DNA from: Chlorops oryzae
Lineage: Eukaryota > Arthropoda > Insecta > Diptera > Chloropidae
Length of the DNA: 64,000 nt
NCBI GenBank assembly: GCA_020466095.1
Contig: CM035808.1
Location: forward strand, 48,276,663 to 48,340,662
Direction: 5' to 3'
The notes beneath the pieces were generated by a model. That model searched no databases, was not told the origin of the DNA, and saw only the letters and a list, made by a program, of their open reading frames with translations. This document shows positions 1 to 10,945 of this stretch, one piece after another. How positions within the stretch are numbered: the stretch's first letter is position 1; each line of letters starts with the position of its first letter. A program made the position numbers and the translations under genes.

Positions 1-302
1 TAAGGTTGATTAGAAGTGCGCGTATTCCTTGAAGCATTCTATTTAAAAATTTTTTTTTCCCCCAATTAGAAACGTGTTTGCAAACAATGGAGCAGGCCAA
101 AACAGAATACTCTCGGAAAAATGAAATCTCACAAAAGTTAAAAGTTGGGAAAAGTTAATCGAACGTTATGGAAGATATTCGTAAACATTCACAGCACACA
201 AACATAAACGAAAGTAAATTCTATTTCCATAGGTAAAATTTTGTTCATTTTATCTGTCAAGGTAACGGAAATTTTTGTCATCGTCTGATATACCAATCTA
301 TG

Positions 303-423
303 TGGCTCAGGGATAGCGTAGGAGATGCGTGCTATGGTCCTGATCCCAGGGACCGAGGTTCGATTCGCGGCACAGATGAAACGGAGTGTAATGTTCCAAG
401 CTTAGCACTGGTTTTTTTTTTTA
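303..423 (+). mobile_element. tRNA-derived SINE, 5' part (split copy)
   Basis: The head is tRNA-like: an A-box-like stretch (tggctcagggatagcg) is followed about 45 bp later by a B-box (GGTTCGATTC), and the body continues to a T-run at about 410-423. A second copy on the minus strand at 40385-40630 shares the head and body, which fixes the element's extent. The body resumes at 849 after a Helitron-like insertion. The tRNA head would supply an internal Pol III promoter. It is not a functional tRNA gene because no clean cloverleaf with paired acceptor ends is seen. Confidence 0.75.
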
Positions 424-848
424 ACAAGTAAGAAAGCTAAAGTCGGTCAAGCCCGACTTTGAAATACCCAGCGTCCCGACATTATGAGCGCACTATGTTT
501 TGCTTCTCTATTTGTGGGCGTGGAAGTGGGCGGGACACATAAAATATTTCCCTACACCTTTCATTCGCCTTGGTCAACCTATGTTGCGAATTTAAAGCTT
601 CTACGCCTTTTACTTCGGAAGTTACGAAACATCTCTATTTGTGGGCGTGGAAGTGGGCGGGCCACATAAATTTTTTTCCTACAGCTTTCATTCGCCTTGG
701 TCAACCTATGTTGCGAGTATATCAATTATCAATGAAATGTGTTGAGTGGTTCGCAAGTTACAAGCATTTTACTGAAAACCGGAGCTTAATTCTCCCTGTT
801 AACAGATTCGCACAAAACTAATATACCCCGCTTACGCTGGGTATAAAA
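424..848 (-). mobile_element. DINE-1/mini-me-like (Helentron-type) element, internally deleted
   Basis: Read on the minus strand it starts TATACCCAGCG and ends in the CTTTCTTACTTGTT terminus typical of this family. The full-length relative lies at 39220-40324 on the plus strand. This copy lacks the GTCY microsatellite and most of the 5' half. It contains repeated 'gccacgcccac'-type blocks separated by about 110 bp. It sits inside the T-run of a SINE, so it is younger than that SINE. Confidence 0.75.
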
Positions 849-985
849 ATCGCATGTTAGGGGCACACCACATAAAAAGACAACAAACACCCACACAAAT
901 GAAAGAAAAATCCCCTTGGTATCACAACGGACCCCTATACGGCCTAAATGGCAGCCACTCAAACATACATACACAAACACCACCC
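849..985 (+). mobile_element. tRNA-derived SINE, 3' part (split copy)
   Basis: This is the continuation of the SINE that begins at 303. The block 'atgttaggggcacac' and the later 'ttggtatcacaacgga' also occur, in the same order, in the uninterrupted minus-strand copy at 40385-40630. It ends near a run of 'catacatac'. Confidence 0.7.
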
Positions 986-1022
986 TATAATTTTTAACAA
1001 TATTCGAAATACTATCATATTA

Positions 1023-1545
1023 CACTAGTTTACAGAATTTAAGCCTTTCGCGAGAGCAGAGGTGAATTTGGAAAATCTCTTATAATTTCTTCAATTTTCA
1101 ACCGATTTTGGAAAAATTTACTTTTTTATATACGCTAAATATCTGTTTATGACTTTTAGTTACAGAAATTTTTTTTTAAATTTTGTTAGTACTTAAAAGT
1201 TAAAATGAACTTTTGCAAATTAAAAAAAAAAAAACTTAACAAATCAAACTTTTACAAGTTTAAATGTCTATGGCTCAAAAACTTAGACACCGATTGTAAC
1301 AAATGACATGCCGTTGCAAAGGAAAGAGTTTTCTCCTTTAGACTGATAAAATTTTAGGTTATTTAGGCGGACAGTTTTTGAATTCTTTGGCAAAATCTCA
1401 TAAAGTAACGAAAAAACACGTTTTTGGGTATATCTCATAAACTATTCTTTGGAAAAATAAACGGATGCCATTATCGTGATCAGCGACCCCAATTTAGTCT
1501 AAAAATCATAATTTCGTCTCTGCTCTTTTGTTTTGTAAACTAGTG
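1023..1545. mobile_element. Palindromic CACTA-like MITE (523 bp)
   Basis: Imperfect terminal inverted repeats of about 40 bp start CACTAGTTTACA and end TGTAAACTAGTG, and both carry 'gagcagag' further in. A 3-bp direct repeat TTA flanks the element (1020-1022 and 1546-1548). CACTA termini with a 3-bp duplication fit the EnSpm/CACTA superfamily. There is no coding capacity, so it is non-autonomous. The superfamily call rests only on ends and duplication length. Confidence 0.6.
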
Positions 1546-1548
1546 TTA

Positions 1549-2240
1549 GTTTTGTATATTTTGCTATTATTATGGACATATTTTATGACTTTTTTGGCCT
1601 CCAAATTAGGGAACATCATAGGAAAAAAGTGCTTTTATATGATTAGATTTGGAACATTTTGCAAATTCGAAGGATTCCAAGATTCATAGATTCATCCAAA
1701 AGTGAGTATTTAAGAAAATTTACCAACCCTTGGAAAACAATTGATTACAGTATAATTTGCTTAGCTGAATTCAATTATTTTCCAAACAATTTACAGCATT
1801 TACGCGAAAAATGCACCTAACCGGACTATTGAGTCACATCCGCATTTCTTTAAGAACACATGTGAGGCGCTTAAAAACGCCATACAAATATTATAGGGAT
1901 TCATGCAGCTTTAAAAGTGACTGTAACTTTTCCCATCGGATATTTTCAATAAATTTTGACAATTCAGTGACAAATTTCTCGTTTCGTAAAGTTTCCGAAG
2001 CTGAAGGAATCCCACTAATAATTTTATGATACCAGGAAAATTTTTTCCTAAGCATGACTGAAAAATATTTCAAATGACTTTAAATAGTCTGTAATGTTGC
2101 TTTGACCAAAGGCTATATACCTATCAAGATGTCGCACTTCGAACAAAAAATGTCCATTCAAAAATTTGACGTGGCTTTTCCAATAAAGCCGAGTATGTTG
2201 AGGATCGATTCCTGATAGATGCAAGGAAAGTTTTCTTCTA
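1549..2240. other. No recognised feature
   Basis: AT-rich sequence without a convincing exon, RNA gene or repeat partner in this window. The short open frames here are below 75 codons and look like chance. Confidence 0.6.
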
Positions 2241-2261
2241 TAAGTATCTTTTTTTATATTT

Positions 2262-2358
2262 TCCCCGTCCTTTCTCCTCCTTCCCTCCTCCCTCCTCCTT
2301 CCTTCCTCCCCCTCCTCCTTCCTCCTCTCTCCTCCTCTTGCCTTTCTTCTCCTCTCAA
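2262..2358. repeat. Pyrimidine-only (TCC/TTCC) low-complexity tract
   Basis: About 95 bases are almost entirely C and T, in TCC and TTCC blocks. It lies downstream of the minus-strand tRNA-like head at 2541-2618, so on that strand it could be a purine-rich SINE tail. Confidence 0.8.
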
Positions 2359-2540
2359 AAATCGCACCTTCGTTCCCAACAACGTTATAAGATAAGCTTA
2401 CAAGCCGAAATTCATATACATATGTTACTTCAGCGCTTTGATTTCGGCAACAAATTAGGAAAAAAATTTCCTAGGAAATATTCATTTAGAATAGGGCGGA
2501 TAGGTTTTGACAACCAAAAATTGTTGGAAAAAAAGGCACC

Positions 2541-2618
2541 TGCCTTGGGCAGAACTTGAACCTCAACCCACGCGCCCGCAGGGCTATAGACCCATTGAGC
2601 TAACTAAGCTTTGCCAAT
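2541..2618 (-). mobile_element. tRNA-like SINE head
   Basis: On the minus strand an A-box-like TTAGCTCAATGGG is followed by a B-box-like GGTTCAAGTTC. The ends (GGCACCTGCC versus GGCAAAGC) do not form a good acceptor stem, so this is a tRNA-derived repeat head rather than a working tRNA. Its body is not matched elsewhere in this window. Confidence 0.6.
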
Positions 2619-3290
2619 TTCGCGTTCAAACCGCATATTTATGTGCGGTATACAGACCAAACGAAATACAAGGCGTGTCTTTATTTTTACTCTCCATAAG
2701 TGGCTGGCTTTTTCTTCAAAAACGTTCTCACATGGCTTTATTGGAAAGGCCACGGCAAATATTTGAAGGGACATTTTTGCGCAAAATGCAAATTTTTTCA
2801 AGAAAATGCCCAAAATAATATCCGTTCGACATTAATTTAAATTCATATTTTGTCAAAAATATGCGTTATTAAATAATCGAGCCATTTGGCGTCGAAGCCA
2901 TATCTATTTCAGTTGGGTGCATGAGTGGATATTTACGCTAGAAATACTCTAATTTCGCATTAAATTACCTCTAGTAGAGGTCCTCTACCTTCACCTGCGG
3001 AATTTCCATGCGGCAGACATACTTGGCCTCTCAACACTTCGATTTTAACGTGAAATTAAATTATCTCCTGCATATTGGAGATTACATAAAAATGGGAAAT
3101 CTGCAAAAAACTCTTTTGAGCCACTTGAACGAGTGACAAATAACAATGTTGCCAGACCATTAAAAGTTTACATAATTTTTGCTTGAACAACAAACAGGCG
3201 GAAAAGGCTTTTGCCCTTTACTTCTTAAGTGTGATTCTTGACCATAAAAATGAGAAAATATGAGAACAAAGTAAATACTTCTTTAAACTT

Positions 3291-4468
3291 TATACCCGAC
3301 ATGCTGTGTCGAGGATATATTGCGTTTGTGCGGTTGTGTTTAGCACCCATAACCAGCCGAGATAGATAGAAAATGTACATGGGCATTTCCACCCCTAGTA
3401 TTTTTTTTCGTAAGTTCGCGACCTCATTTTCCAATATTTTCCTTCTACTTTTCCTTGTAATTTGATAATATTTTGATAGTTTCACATGTGGTGCAGAAGA
3501 TGGTTTTTTTTAAGTCTTAGTTCTCATAAGGATATCTATAAAAATTCGGTCAAGAACGTTCGAAAAAAAAAATACTGGAAATGATCAGCGGCACCAAAAG
3601 ATTCCATTTAGCCGTCTGTCTGTATACGGTTTTTTTTATCGAAGAAGCTTAGATACCTTTAGGATATTTGATCCGCGCATTTATGGGAAAATGAGTTAGA
3701 AATAGAGCATGGCCTAGATTAGACCATTTTTAAGGGTGCCTCCAGTACTAGGGTCTGTCACAAAAATCCAAAAACTGCCCCAAAATCGTATTTTAAAACA
3801 TATTTCAAATAAATTTCGAAATATATATTTAATATAAAGCTTATATTTAAGCCTGAAATTGGAAAAGTGAAAAAAAAACCGGAATTTGAAACCCTTAATG
3901 TCCTTAAAAATCTGCAGAAGACTTTGTCTTAATGGTAGTGGTCTTGGGGGCTGTTTAAAAATTATTCAAACATATAAGTACATATGCAAGGACGATATAT
4001 TATAAGTCCACCACCAACATAGTTCAAAATTCGATTCTTCTGTGCATGTACACTTGTGGCGTAGCGTTAAAAGTATTCTCATTCGTTGAAATTGATGAAA
4101 ATTTTCAAGACAAAAAATTATTCAAATTAAATAATTTATGTGCTTACAGCGTTGCCACTGACTATCGCAAAAACAAACTATCAATTTGAAACTTTCACCA
4201 AACCTGGGTTTACATCGTCCTTAAAATAAGAGATTCTTGTAAAATGACCAATTAACCAAAAAAAAAAATTCAATAACCGAAAAATTTCAACAAAATATTT
4301 AAAAAAAATTTTCACAGTTTTGTGGCAGCACCAACAAAAACGTCAAAAGTGCTCGATTATAAGTAAAATCTACGCATTTCGTAATCTTATATTCTATCAT
4401 TCTTGTACATCTGTCAATGTCGGCTATTGAATTGTCAGACTTGCCTGACTATAACACCCTAACTTGTT
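3291..4468 (+). mobile_element. DINE-1/mini-me-like element, degenerate
   Basis: It starts TATACCCGACATGCTGTG, followed by 'gtcgaggatatattgcg', a short GTCTGTCTG block at about 3613, and the family phrase 'agtactagggtctgtcac' at about 3747. It ends 'gactataacaccctaacttgtt'. The same ordered blocks occur at 6363-7091, 23226-25528 and 51707-53030. It is non-coding and old, judging by the shortened microsatellite. Confidence 0.75.
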
Positions 4469-6362
4469 TTTTTTTTGCGCTTTTGTGGCAGCGTTGCTTT
4501 AATTAAGATTCTTAATTGATTTCAAAATTGTCATGACGAAATCCATTCTCAATGAACTGACGCATTGGCAAATGAAAATAAATGAAAAGGCCTTCTTAAA
4601 AAGAAGATAATAAAACAATTTGAGCACGGAAAAATGTATTAGAAGCAGTGTGAGAAAAGTTGAAGTTTTTGGCAAAACCTTTAAATTGTGTGAAATCTCA
4701 AGATGAAGATTATTGATGTTTCTGAAAATATGTTTTCTTTCTTCAAAAGCGAAAACTCATTCGCCATTCGTAATGAAACATGCATTTGAAATTCGTAAGG
4801 AGCCAATGCTCATTCCTGACGTGGATTTCATAATTGAATTTGAACCGAAACGGAAACGGAAAACAAACAAAAAATCAATTTCAAAATTCTAAGCGAAGGC
4901 AGAAAATGAGAAAGGAGAAATAAGTATGAAAAGCAGAAAGAAGTTCAAGTATCTTAAATTTGACTAAAGTATCAATTTAGTTGAAGTTTCCATCGATCAA
5001 GTACTTTCCGGATATGTGGACGTTCAATTATATTTTTGTCCGCTAAAAAGAGTAGGTATTTAATAGTGGTATATTCATATATCCGCAGAATTTTTTATTG
5101 GAGGACTTAAATATGAAAATGAATTTTGCTTTAAAAAACATCTCAACGACCTCCATTCTCGGTTCATTGATAGGAGCAAAGAACCTTCAAAGTCCGCTGC
5201 ATTTTATAATCCAATTGGAATTATTGGAACAATTCTGAACTCAAAATATGTATAATCGTTTCCAATTCGAAATATCATAAGAAGTCAAATGAATGAAATT
5301 TCAGTTTAATTGATTTCAATTACGCTGGCCGGTGCCGTCGTTGATTTCCATTTCCAGCCCCAAATACTAGCTGTGTACAAAAAGCCTGAGGAATGGGCGG
5401 GTGCTTTGTTTCGTTCGCCTAATGCTTTTAATGATGACAATGACGACATTTTCAATCGTTTGTAAAAAAAAAAAAAAAAAAAATTGCAAATAAAACTCGA
5501 AATGAAAATTCGAAAATTACAACAAATGGCAGCTTCTTCGGCTTTACAGTCATTTCCATATACAACTGAACGAGACACATTAAAAAAGTAAAAGAAAAAC
5601 AAAAAATTGAGTACATGTGTTTGATCCGAAATTATTATAATAAGTTTCGTAAGCCAACTTAAACATGAAACTTGCCAAATTTGGTTTAAAAATGTTGCCA
5701 TTGCCTTTGTCATTCGACTTCAAGCACTCCAAAATGCTTCACTTTGATTTCGCTCTTTGCGTTGCGTTGGATGTTCACGATCTTTGGCTTTGTAGCTTGA
5801 TAGTTTTGTTGTTCTATGATTTTTATGTTTTTGAAATTGTTAAATGTTGCTTTTGTTCGTGTGACATCATAATACAAAATATCACAGCTGTTTAGCGGTT
5901 CCAAAAAGACCAGCACCGATTGTTGTAGTGGAGTGGTGGTCCAATCGAAAATCAAGAATTTTTTTCGGAATCTACGATATTTTTTTGTACATCCATAATT
6001 TTCATCTGCGTAATTGCTCGTCAATTATATTTTAAACTCTCTCGTGACGCTTTTTGAGTACAGTTTTCTTGGTTTTTTCTTCTTCCACGTTGAGTGAAGC
6101 CTCTTATGTACAGTCCGGCACTCTCGGCTAGAATAAAGTTGGCTGCCTTTAAAATATGGGTTCGCTCGCTACCAAATTTCACTTTTTAATATTTTGATAA
6201 TTGATCTCATAGAATCTGTTCCTATGTGAATGTTCCAAAAGTCGAAGTTTCACAGTGTGTTTTTGTTTGTGTCTGTTTTGGTTGCTTTCATTCCTGAATT
6301 TATTTTATTGTTCCTAAGACATTTGCGCTGTACGAATTGTCTATTCTTAATTGCTTAATAGA
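4469..6362. other. No recognised gene; AT-rich unique sequence
   Basis: There is a poly(A) run at about 5464-5482 and several opposing open frames of up to 135 codons at 5306-6024. These are rich in Phe and Lys and match no domain I recognise. I see no splice signals or protein similarity worth calling. Confidence 0.5.
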
Positions 6363-7091
6363 ACACTCTGTGTCGAGGGTATATTGCGTTTGTGTGGCTG
6401 TGTGTAACACCCAGAACCAGTTGATATAGACCATTCAAAATATATGTATATAGAAATGATCGGCGTCACCAGGAGATTCGATTTAGACATGTCCGTCCGT
6501 CTGTCCGCCCGTCTGTCTGTCTGTATACAGTTATCTTATCGAAGGAGTTGAGCTATCTTGACGAAATTTGGTATGCGTGCTCACGGGGACATGAGTAAGA
6601 ACAAGAATGGACCCGAACGGATCATTTTTAGGGGTTCTTGCAGTGCTAGGGTCTGTTACGAAAATCACAAAAACTGCTCTAAAACCAAAGTTTTTCAACA
6701 AATTTTAATGAAATTAGACATTTGAACTTATTGGAAGGCAAATAATGTGATTTAATAAAATTTAAAAAGTGGGCGTGGGTTTTTCGAAAATTTTCTCCTA
6801 CACCGGAAATTCAAATGGCACTTGAACCAAAGCTTGCACGTATGCTTCGTTTGTAGCCATAAACATCATATCCCAAAATTTTTTCGAAAAGTGGGCGTGG
6901 CAAATCGACGGTTTTCATAAAGAAATTTAACAAAAGCCGGTATATGGGGCCCGTTATGGCCTTAAAAATCTCTTGAACATTCTCTCTTAATGGTCGTGTT
7001 TTTGGGCGTGTCTTTAAAATAATTTTAACATGTGTGTCGGTGTAGGGTATTGTATTGTCAGGCTCGGCTGACTATAAAACCCTTACTTGTT
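6363..7091 (+). mobile_element. DINE-1/mini-me-like element, 5' end trimmed
   Basis: It begins with the sub-terminal block 'cactctgtgtcgagggtata'. It then has 'atatagaaatgatcggcg', a GTCC/GTCT microsatellite at about 6487-6535, 'agtgctagggtctgttacg', repeated 'gtgggcgtgg' blocks, and the 3' end 'ctataaaacccttacttgtt'. The first bases of the usual TATACCCGACAC start are missing. Confidence 0.8.
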
Positions 7092-7123
7092 AGCATTAAA
7101 TTCTTTGTATACATATCTTAAAC

Positions 7124-7222
7124 AAGATAATCGGGGCTGTTATGGAAACCGACACAGAATGGAATCAGAATCAGAATTGAAATCAATATCTGTTTCAAAT
7201 GGTGTTATGAAATAGACACAGT
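7124..7222 (+). repeat. Dispersed 100-bp repeat, copy 1
   Basis: The block 'tcggggctgttatgga ... ggtgttatgaaatagac' recurs inverted at about 10845-10945 with the same order of words (gttatgga-accgaca, cagaatcaga, gaaatcaata). The two copies lie 3.7 kb apart. Its class is unknown. Confidence 0.55.
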
Positions 7223-7351
7223 TTTGCTTTTTTCGAAGATAGCAAAATCGATTTTCGAAGATAGGAAAACCTGACACTTGAAAAAGCTATAAAGAAAATA
7301 AACAAAAACTAGAATATGTGTTAAAAACTAGATCAATCTTGGCGGCCGCCG

Positions 7352-8778
7352 CACAGTGCTTCGTTCCCATACATCCGATGGACAAAAATAGAAAGAAGTG
7401 TCGTAGGGCAATGAAATTTGGCACAAGTGCCTAATATGGCTTAATTAAGAAAATTTCGAAGTTTCATCAAAATTGACCCCTCCCACCACCCACCGCCCAT
7501 ACCACCCAAAGTTATTTTCGGCTATAAAAATGGATGTTTTGCCAAAAATTTCTTAAAAATTGGGAGAAGAGTATATACATATGCGATCTTATCAAAAAAT
7601 AATATTTCCTCCATTAATTTCGTAAGATTTTTATTACTGTTTTCACGTTCGCGTCTTAAGTCTTTTCGCAGACAGTTCTGTTAAAAAAACGAGAGAGATA
7701 AAGCAAGGACTTAAGACTCAATAATCAGCCACATTTTTCTAAAATTGCAACGAAAAACAACGAAGGTAAAGACTTATAAATGCATGCACATTTCATAAAT
7801 ATTGAAAAGCATACTTTTTGGCTGCATTTAATAATGTTTATTTACAAAGAAAACTTTAGTATAAATCATGAAAATATACATTTTTAAAATCTAACTTTTT
7901 CTTTATTTGTTGGTTCGATAAAAGTCTGAATTTTTCATAACTTATTAGAGGAATATATAAGGTACTAAAAATAGGAATAAAAAAATACCCGTTTTTCCGT
8001 ATTTTTTTTTTTTACTCCATTAAAGTTTCGATATTTTTTACAATGAAAAAAAAATTTGTGCCTTTTTCAAGCAGAAAAGCAAAATGATAAGCTCCTTTGG
8101 CTAAAAGCATATTTTTAATGTACTTCTCATATATTTGAAAAGTTAAAACAACAAACCTAAAGTCTATTAAGGAAAAAATGTATTTGTGGCAATTTCTTGC
8201 GAAACAGCTTGAAACAAGTGTTTCATAAATCAAGAAAAACGCTTATGGGAAAAATGATTTTTTTTTCAATTGTTGGTTCGATAGAAGTCTGATTTTTTCA
8301 TATCTTATTAGAAGAATATATAAGGTATTAAAAATAGGAATAAAAAAATACCCGTTTTTCCGTATTTTTTTTTTTTTACTCCATTAAAGTTTTGTAATTT
8401 TTGAATAACCAACCAAAAATTTGTGTTTTTCAAAGCAAAAAACCAAAATAACATTTAGCCCCTTTGCCTTAAAATTTATTTTTTATTTATTACTTATATA
8501 TTGAAGAAGTCAAAAAATTAAGTTTGAAGTAATTTCACGAAAAAATAAATTTTTGAGATTATTTTTAGTGAATCGACTTGAGCGATTTTTTTGTTAAAGC
8601 AGTTTTGCTTAAAATCGTCTAACTTCAGCGCCCTCTAGTGGTGATCTAAAGAATCAAACCATAAATATTTTTCTATAATTATATTAGTTGTTTAATTATC
8701 TTTCCGAAAATATATATTTCATCAATATATTAAAACAATTTTTTTTTTTGATTTTTGTCTATGGGTCGAAGCACTGTG
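7352..8778. mobile_element. Transib-like non-autonomous element A (1427 bp)
   Basis: Both ends carry the heptamer CACAGTG as an inverted repeat (7352-7358; complement at 8772-8778). A perfect 5-bp GC-rich target duplication, CGCCG, flanks it (7347-7351 and 8779-8783). CACAGTG-type ends plus a 5-bp GC-rich duplication are the hallmarks of the RAG1-related Transib superfamily. Left end: heptamer, 23-nt spacer, then ACAAAAATA (7382-7390). Right end: heptamer, 13-nt spacer, then ACAAAAATC (8750-8758, complement). No transposase is encoded. The interior is AT-rich with a 130-bp direct duplication (7909-8036 and 8271-8399). Confidence 0.75.
7909..8399. repeat. Direct duplication inside Transib-like element A
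   Basis: A block of about 128 bp at 7909-8036 ('ggttcgata.aagtctga ... tactccattaaagttt') is repeated at 8271-8399 with roughly a dozen differences. Both copies contain the string 'aaatacccgtttttccgta' followed by a T-run. The 235-bp stretch between them is not duplicated. Confidence 0.85.
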
Positions 8779-8780
8779 CG

Positions 8781-8849
8781 CCGTGGCTAGTTGGCTGAGA
8801 TGTCAAATTTCAATGCGAGAAGCGCTGGGTTCAACTCCCAATTCTTTTT
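8781..8849 (+). mobile_element. tRNA-like SINE head (split copy)
   Basis: The sequence 'gccgtggctagttggctgag' resembles an A-box region and 'GGGTTCAACTCCC' is a good B-box. A T-run follows and is then interrupted by a DINE-1-like element. The body appears to resume at about 10381 ('ttccgtggtatcacaacg', shared with the SINE copies at 849-985 and 40385-40630). It starts at the edge of the Transib target duplication. Confidence 0.6.
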
Positions 8850-8978
8850 TATACCTTTTCCGAAGGAAAGGGTATATTAAGTTTGGCACGGTGTATGTAA
8901 CATACCAAAGGAGTCGCGGTAGATATAGACATATATATATATTCTTGATCAGGGTGACAAGAGGAATCGATCTAGCCA

Positions 8979-8979
<1 letters not shown>

Positions 8980-9037
<58 letters not shown>
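8980..9037. repeat. (GTCT)n microsatellite
   Basis: About 14 tandem GTCT units. It occupies the position in this element where relatives carry mixed GTCC/GTCT repeats. Confidence 0.95.
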
Positions 9038-9038
<1 letters not shown>

Positions 9039-9396
9039 GGTCACACCTTAGTTTTTCGTAATTTACTCCTAAGCCATGAAAGATATCATATTGAAATTTG
9101 GCATGGACTTCAACCAGGTAAATGTCCGAAAAACTGCATACAAATTTTTTTCGTAGTCCCTTCTTGGGTCGTGGGAAGTGGTTCAGAAGTTTCAAAAATC
9201 ACGATTTTTAACGTTTTTCCTGGATAACTTTTTTACTATACATCCCAGCTTATTGAAATTTGGTGTGTGTATAGCTACTATGTAGACTTAAGCTTTCGCT
9301 GAAAAAAAATTGCGACATCGCTATATTTATGGTCATCATCCTACACAATAGAAAAAAACACTCTTTCTCTTATTCTCATATCTGAATACAAAAATT

Positions 9397-10200
9397 ATTT
9401 TTTTGCTTCTTCTGATTGTGTATTTTGCCGCCAAATAAAGTCGTCCATTATAGATAAATTTTGACCATGACCACATTTCGCGAAATTCGCAAAAATTGAT
9501 TTTCACTATTTTGAATTGAGTATTTCGCAGCTAAACAAAATGTCCTCTAAGGGTTAAAATTTGATCAAGACCACCATCCGCGAAATTCGCGAAAATTTGA
9601 TTTTCACTATTTTGAAGTGAGTATTTCGCAGCTAAACAAAATGTCCTCTAAGGGTTAAAATTTGATCAAGACCACCATCCGCGAAATTCGCGAAAATTTG
9701 ATTTTCACTATTTTGAAGTGAGTATTTCGCAGCTAAACAAAATGTCCTCTAAGGGTTAAAATTTGATCAAGACCACCATCCGCGAAATTCGCGAAAATTT
9801 GATTTTCACTATTTTGAAGTGAGTATTTCGCAGCTAAACAAAATGTCCTCTAAGGGTTAAAATTTGATCAAGACCACCATCCGCGAAATTCGCGAAAATT
9901 TGATTTTCACTATTTTGAAGTGAGTATTTCGCAGCTAAACTAAATTTCCTCTAAGGGTTAAAATTTGATCAAGACCACCATCCGCGAAATTCGCGAAAAT
10001 TTGATTTTCACTAGTTTGAATTGAGTATTTCGCAGTTAAACAAATTGTCCTCTAAGGGTTAAAATTTGATCAAGACTACCATCCGCGAAATTCGCGAAAA
10101 CCTGATTTTCACTATTTTGAATTGAGTATTTCACAGCTAAACAAAATGTCCTCTAACGGTTAAAATTTGACCATGACCACCATTCGCGAAATTTTTTTGC
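9397..10200. repeat. 101-bp minisatellite, about 8 units
   Basis: Unit anchors ('gattttcacta') recur at 9498, 9599, 9700, 9801, 9902, 10003 and 10104, a constant 101-bp period. Four central units are nearly identical. The outer units are more diverged, as expected for an array homogenised from the middle. Each unit contains 'cgcgaaattcgcg', a near-palindrome. Confidence 0.95.
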
Positions 10201-10380
10201 TTAATAATAATCTCGAGTTTTAGAAGCTAAATCGAAGTACAGATAAGGTATAAATAGATATCCAAGCTAGAACAACGAAAACGGCAGGAATTTTCGTTAA
10301 GGTAATGTTTTAACATATTTCAGGCTGAGGAAAAGGTATGTGTGCAATCGGCTTTGCCGATGTAAACTTCTTTACTTGTT

Positions 10381-10660
10381 TTTTTTTTTTTTTTGATTTC
10401 CCATTTCCGTGGTATCACAACGAACCGATATGCGTCATAAGTGCGTCACCTTTCGTGGTGGCAGCCACACTGTTGCGAAGCTTGCAAAAAGAATTTTGCT
10501 AGAGAATCGGGTGGATGATAACTGTTTTGTTGGTGGGTCTGCAGATTTTACCGACACCATAACAAGTCCTCAAGCGGTTTCTCCCGCTAAGTAAACCCCT
10601 TGGCCATGCCCGGGAGGTTTTCCACGACCTCAACTTGTATAGAAGCCTGAGTTGCACTTT
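10381..10660 (+). mobile_element. SINE 3' part, resumed after insertion
   Basis: After the T-run, 'ccgtggtatcacaacg' and 'ggcagccac' match the body of the other SINE copies (849-985; minus strand at about 40385-40470). An open frame of 61 codons runs through it but is simply SINE sequence. Confidence 0.5.
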
Positions 10661-10844
10661 TATGCGTTCCCTTTAGTCAAATACATTAAATACCAAAACA
10701 ATTAAGAATTTATATTCAAATAAAGTAACATTTACTTACATATATTGCTACTTTAAAAACCAGCCGGGAAAAAATGAGAACAAAATCTTCCGACCAATTC
10801 TGTCAACTAAAAGCTGCTTGTTTTAAATCAGACAATCCAATCAA

Positions 10845-10945
10845 TAAATCTGTTTCTATAACCCCAAAACGAAAACTGTATTGATTTCTAATCTGATTCT
10901 GACAATTGTCGGTGTCCATAACACCCCCGAATAAAACCTTTCTCT
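10845..10945 (-). repeat. Dispersed 100-bp repeat, copy 2
   Basis: Inverted partner of 7124-7222. On the minus strand it reads 'tcgggggtgttatggacaccgacaa' followed by 'cagaatcaga' and 'gaaatcaatac'. Confidence 0.55.

Larger units (their letters stand above)
8850..10380 (+). mobile_element. DINE-1/mini-me-like element with internal 101-bp minisatellite
   Basis: The start TATACCTTTTCCGAAGGAAA forms a small sub-terminal hairpin. Next come 'tagatatagacatatatata', 'cttgatcagggtgac', a pure (GTCT)n at 8980-9037 and 'gaaatttggcatgg'. The 3' end is 'gccgatgtaaacttctttacttgtt'. The 'ttgatcagg-GTCY' core is diagnostic of mini-me/DINE-1 elements, now placed with Helentron-associated non-autonomous elements. 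A minisatellite occupies 9397-10200. A fragment of the same subfamily lies on the minus strand at 34238-34530. Confidence 0.85.

Noticed and set aside
5306..6024. Opposing open frames of 76-135 codons as a gene pair
   Set aside because: Phe- and Lys-rich composition follows the local AT-rich sequence and A-run. No motif, start context or splice signal supports them.
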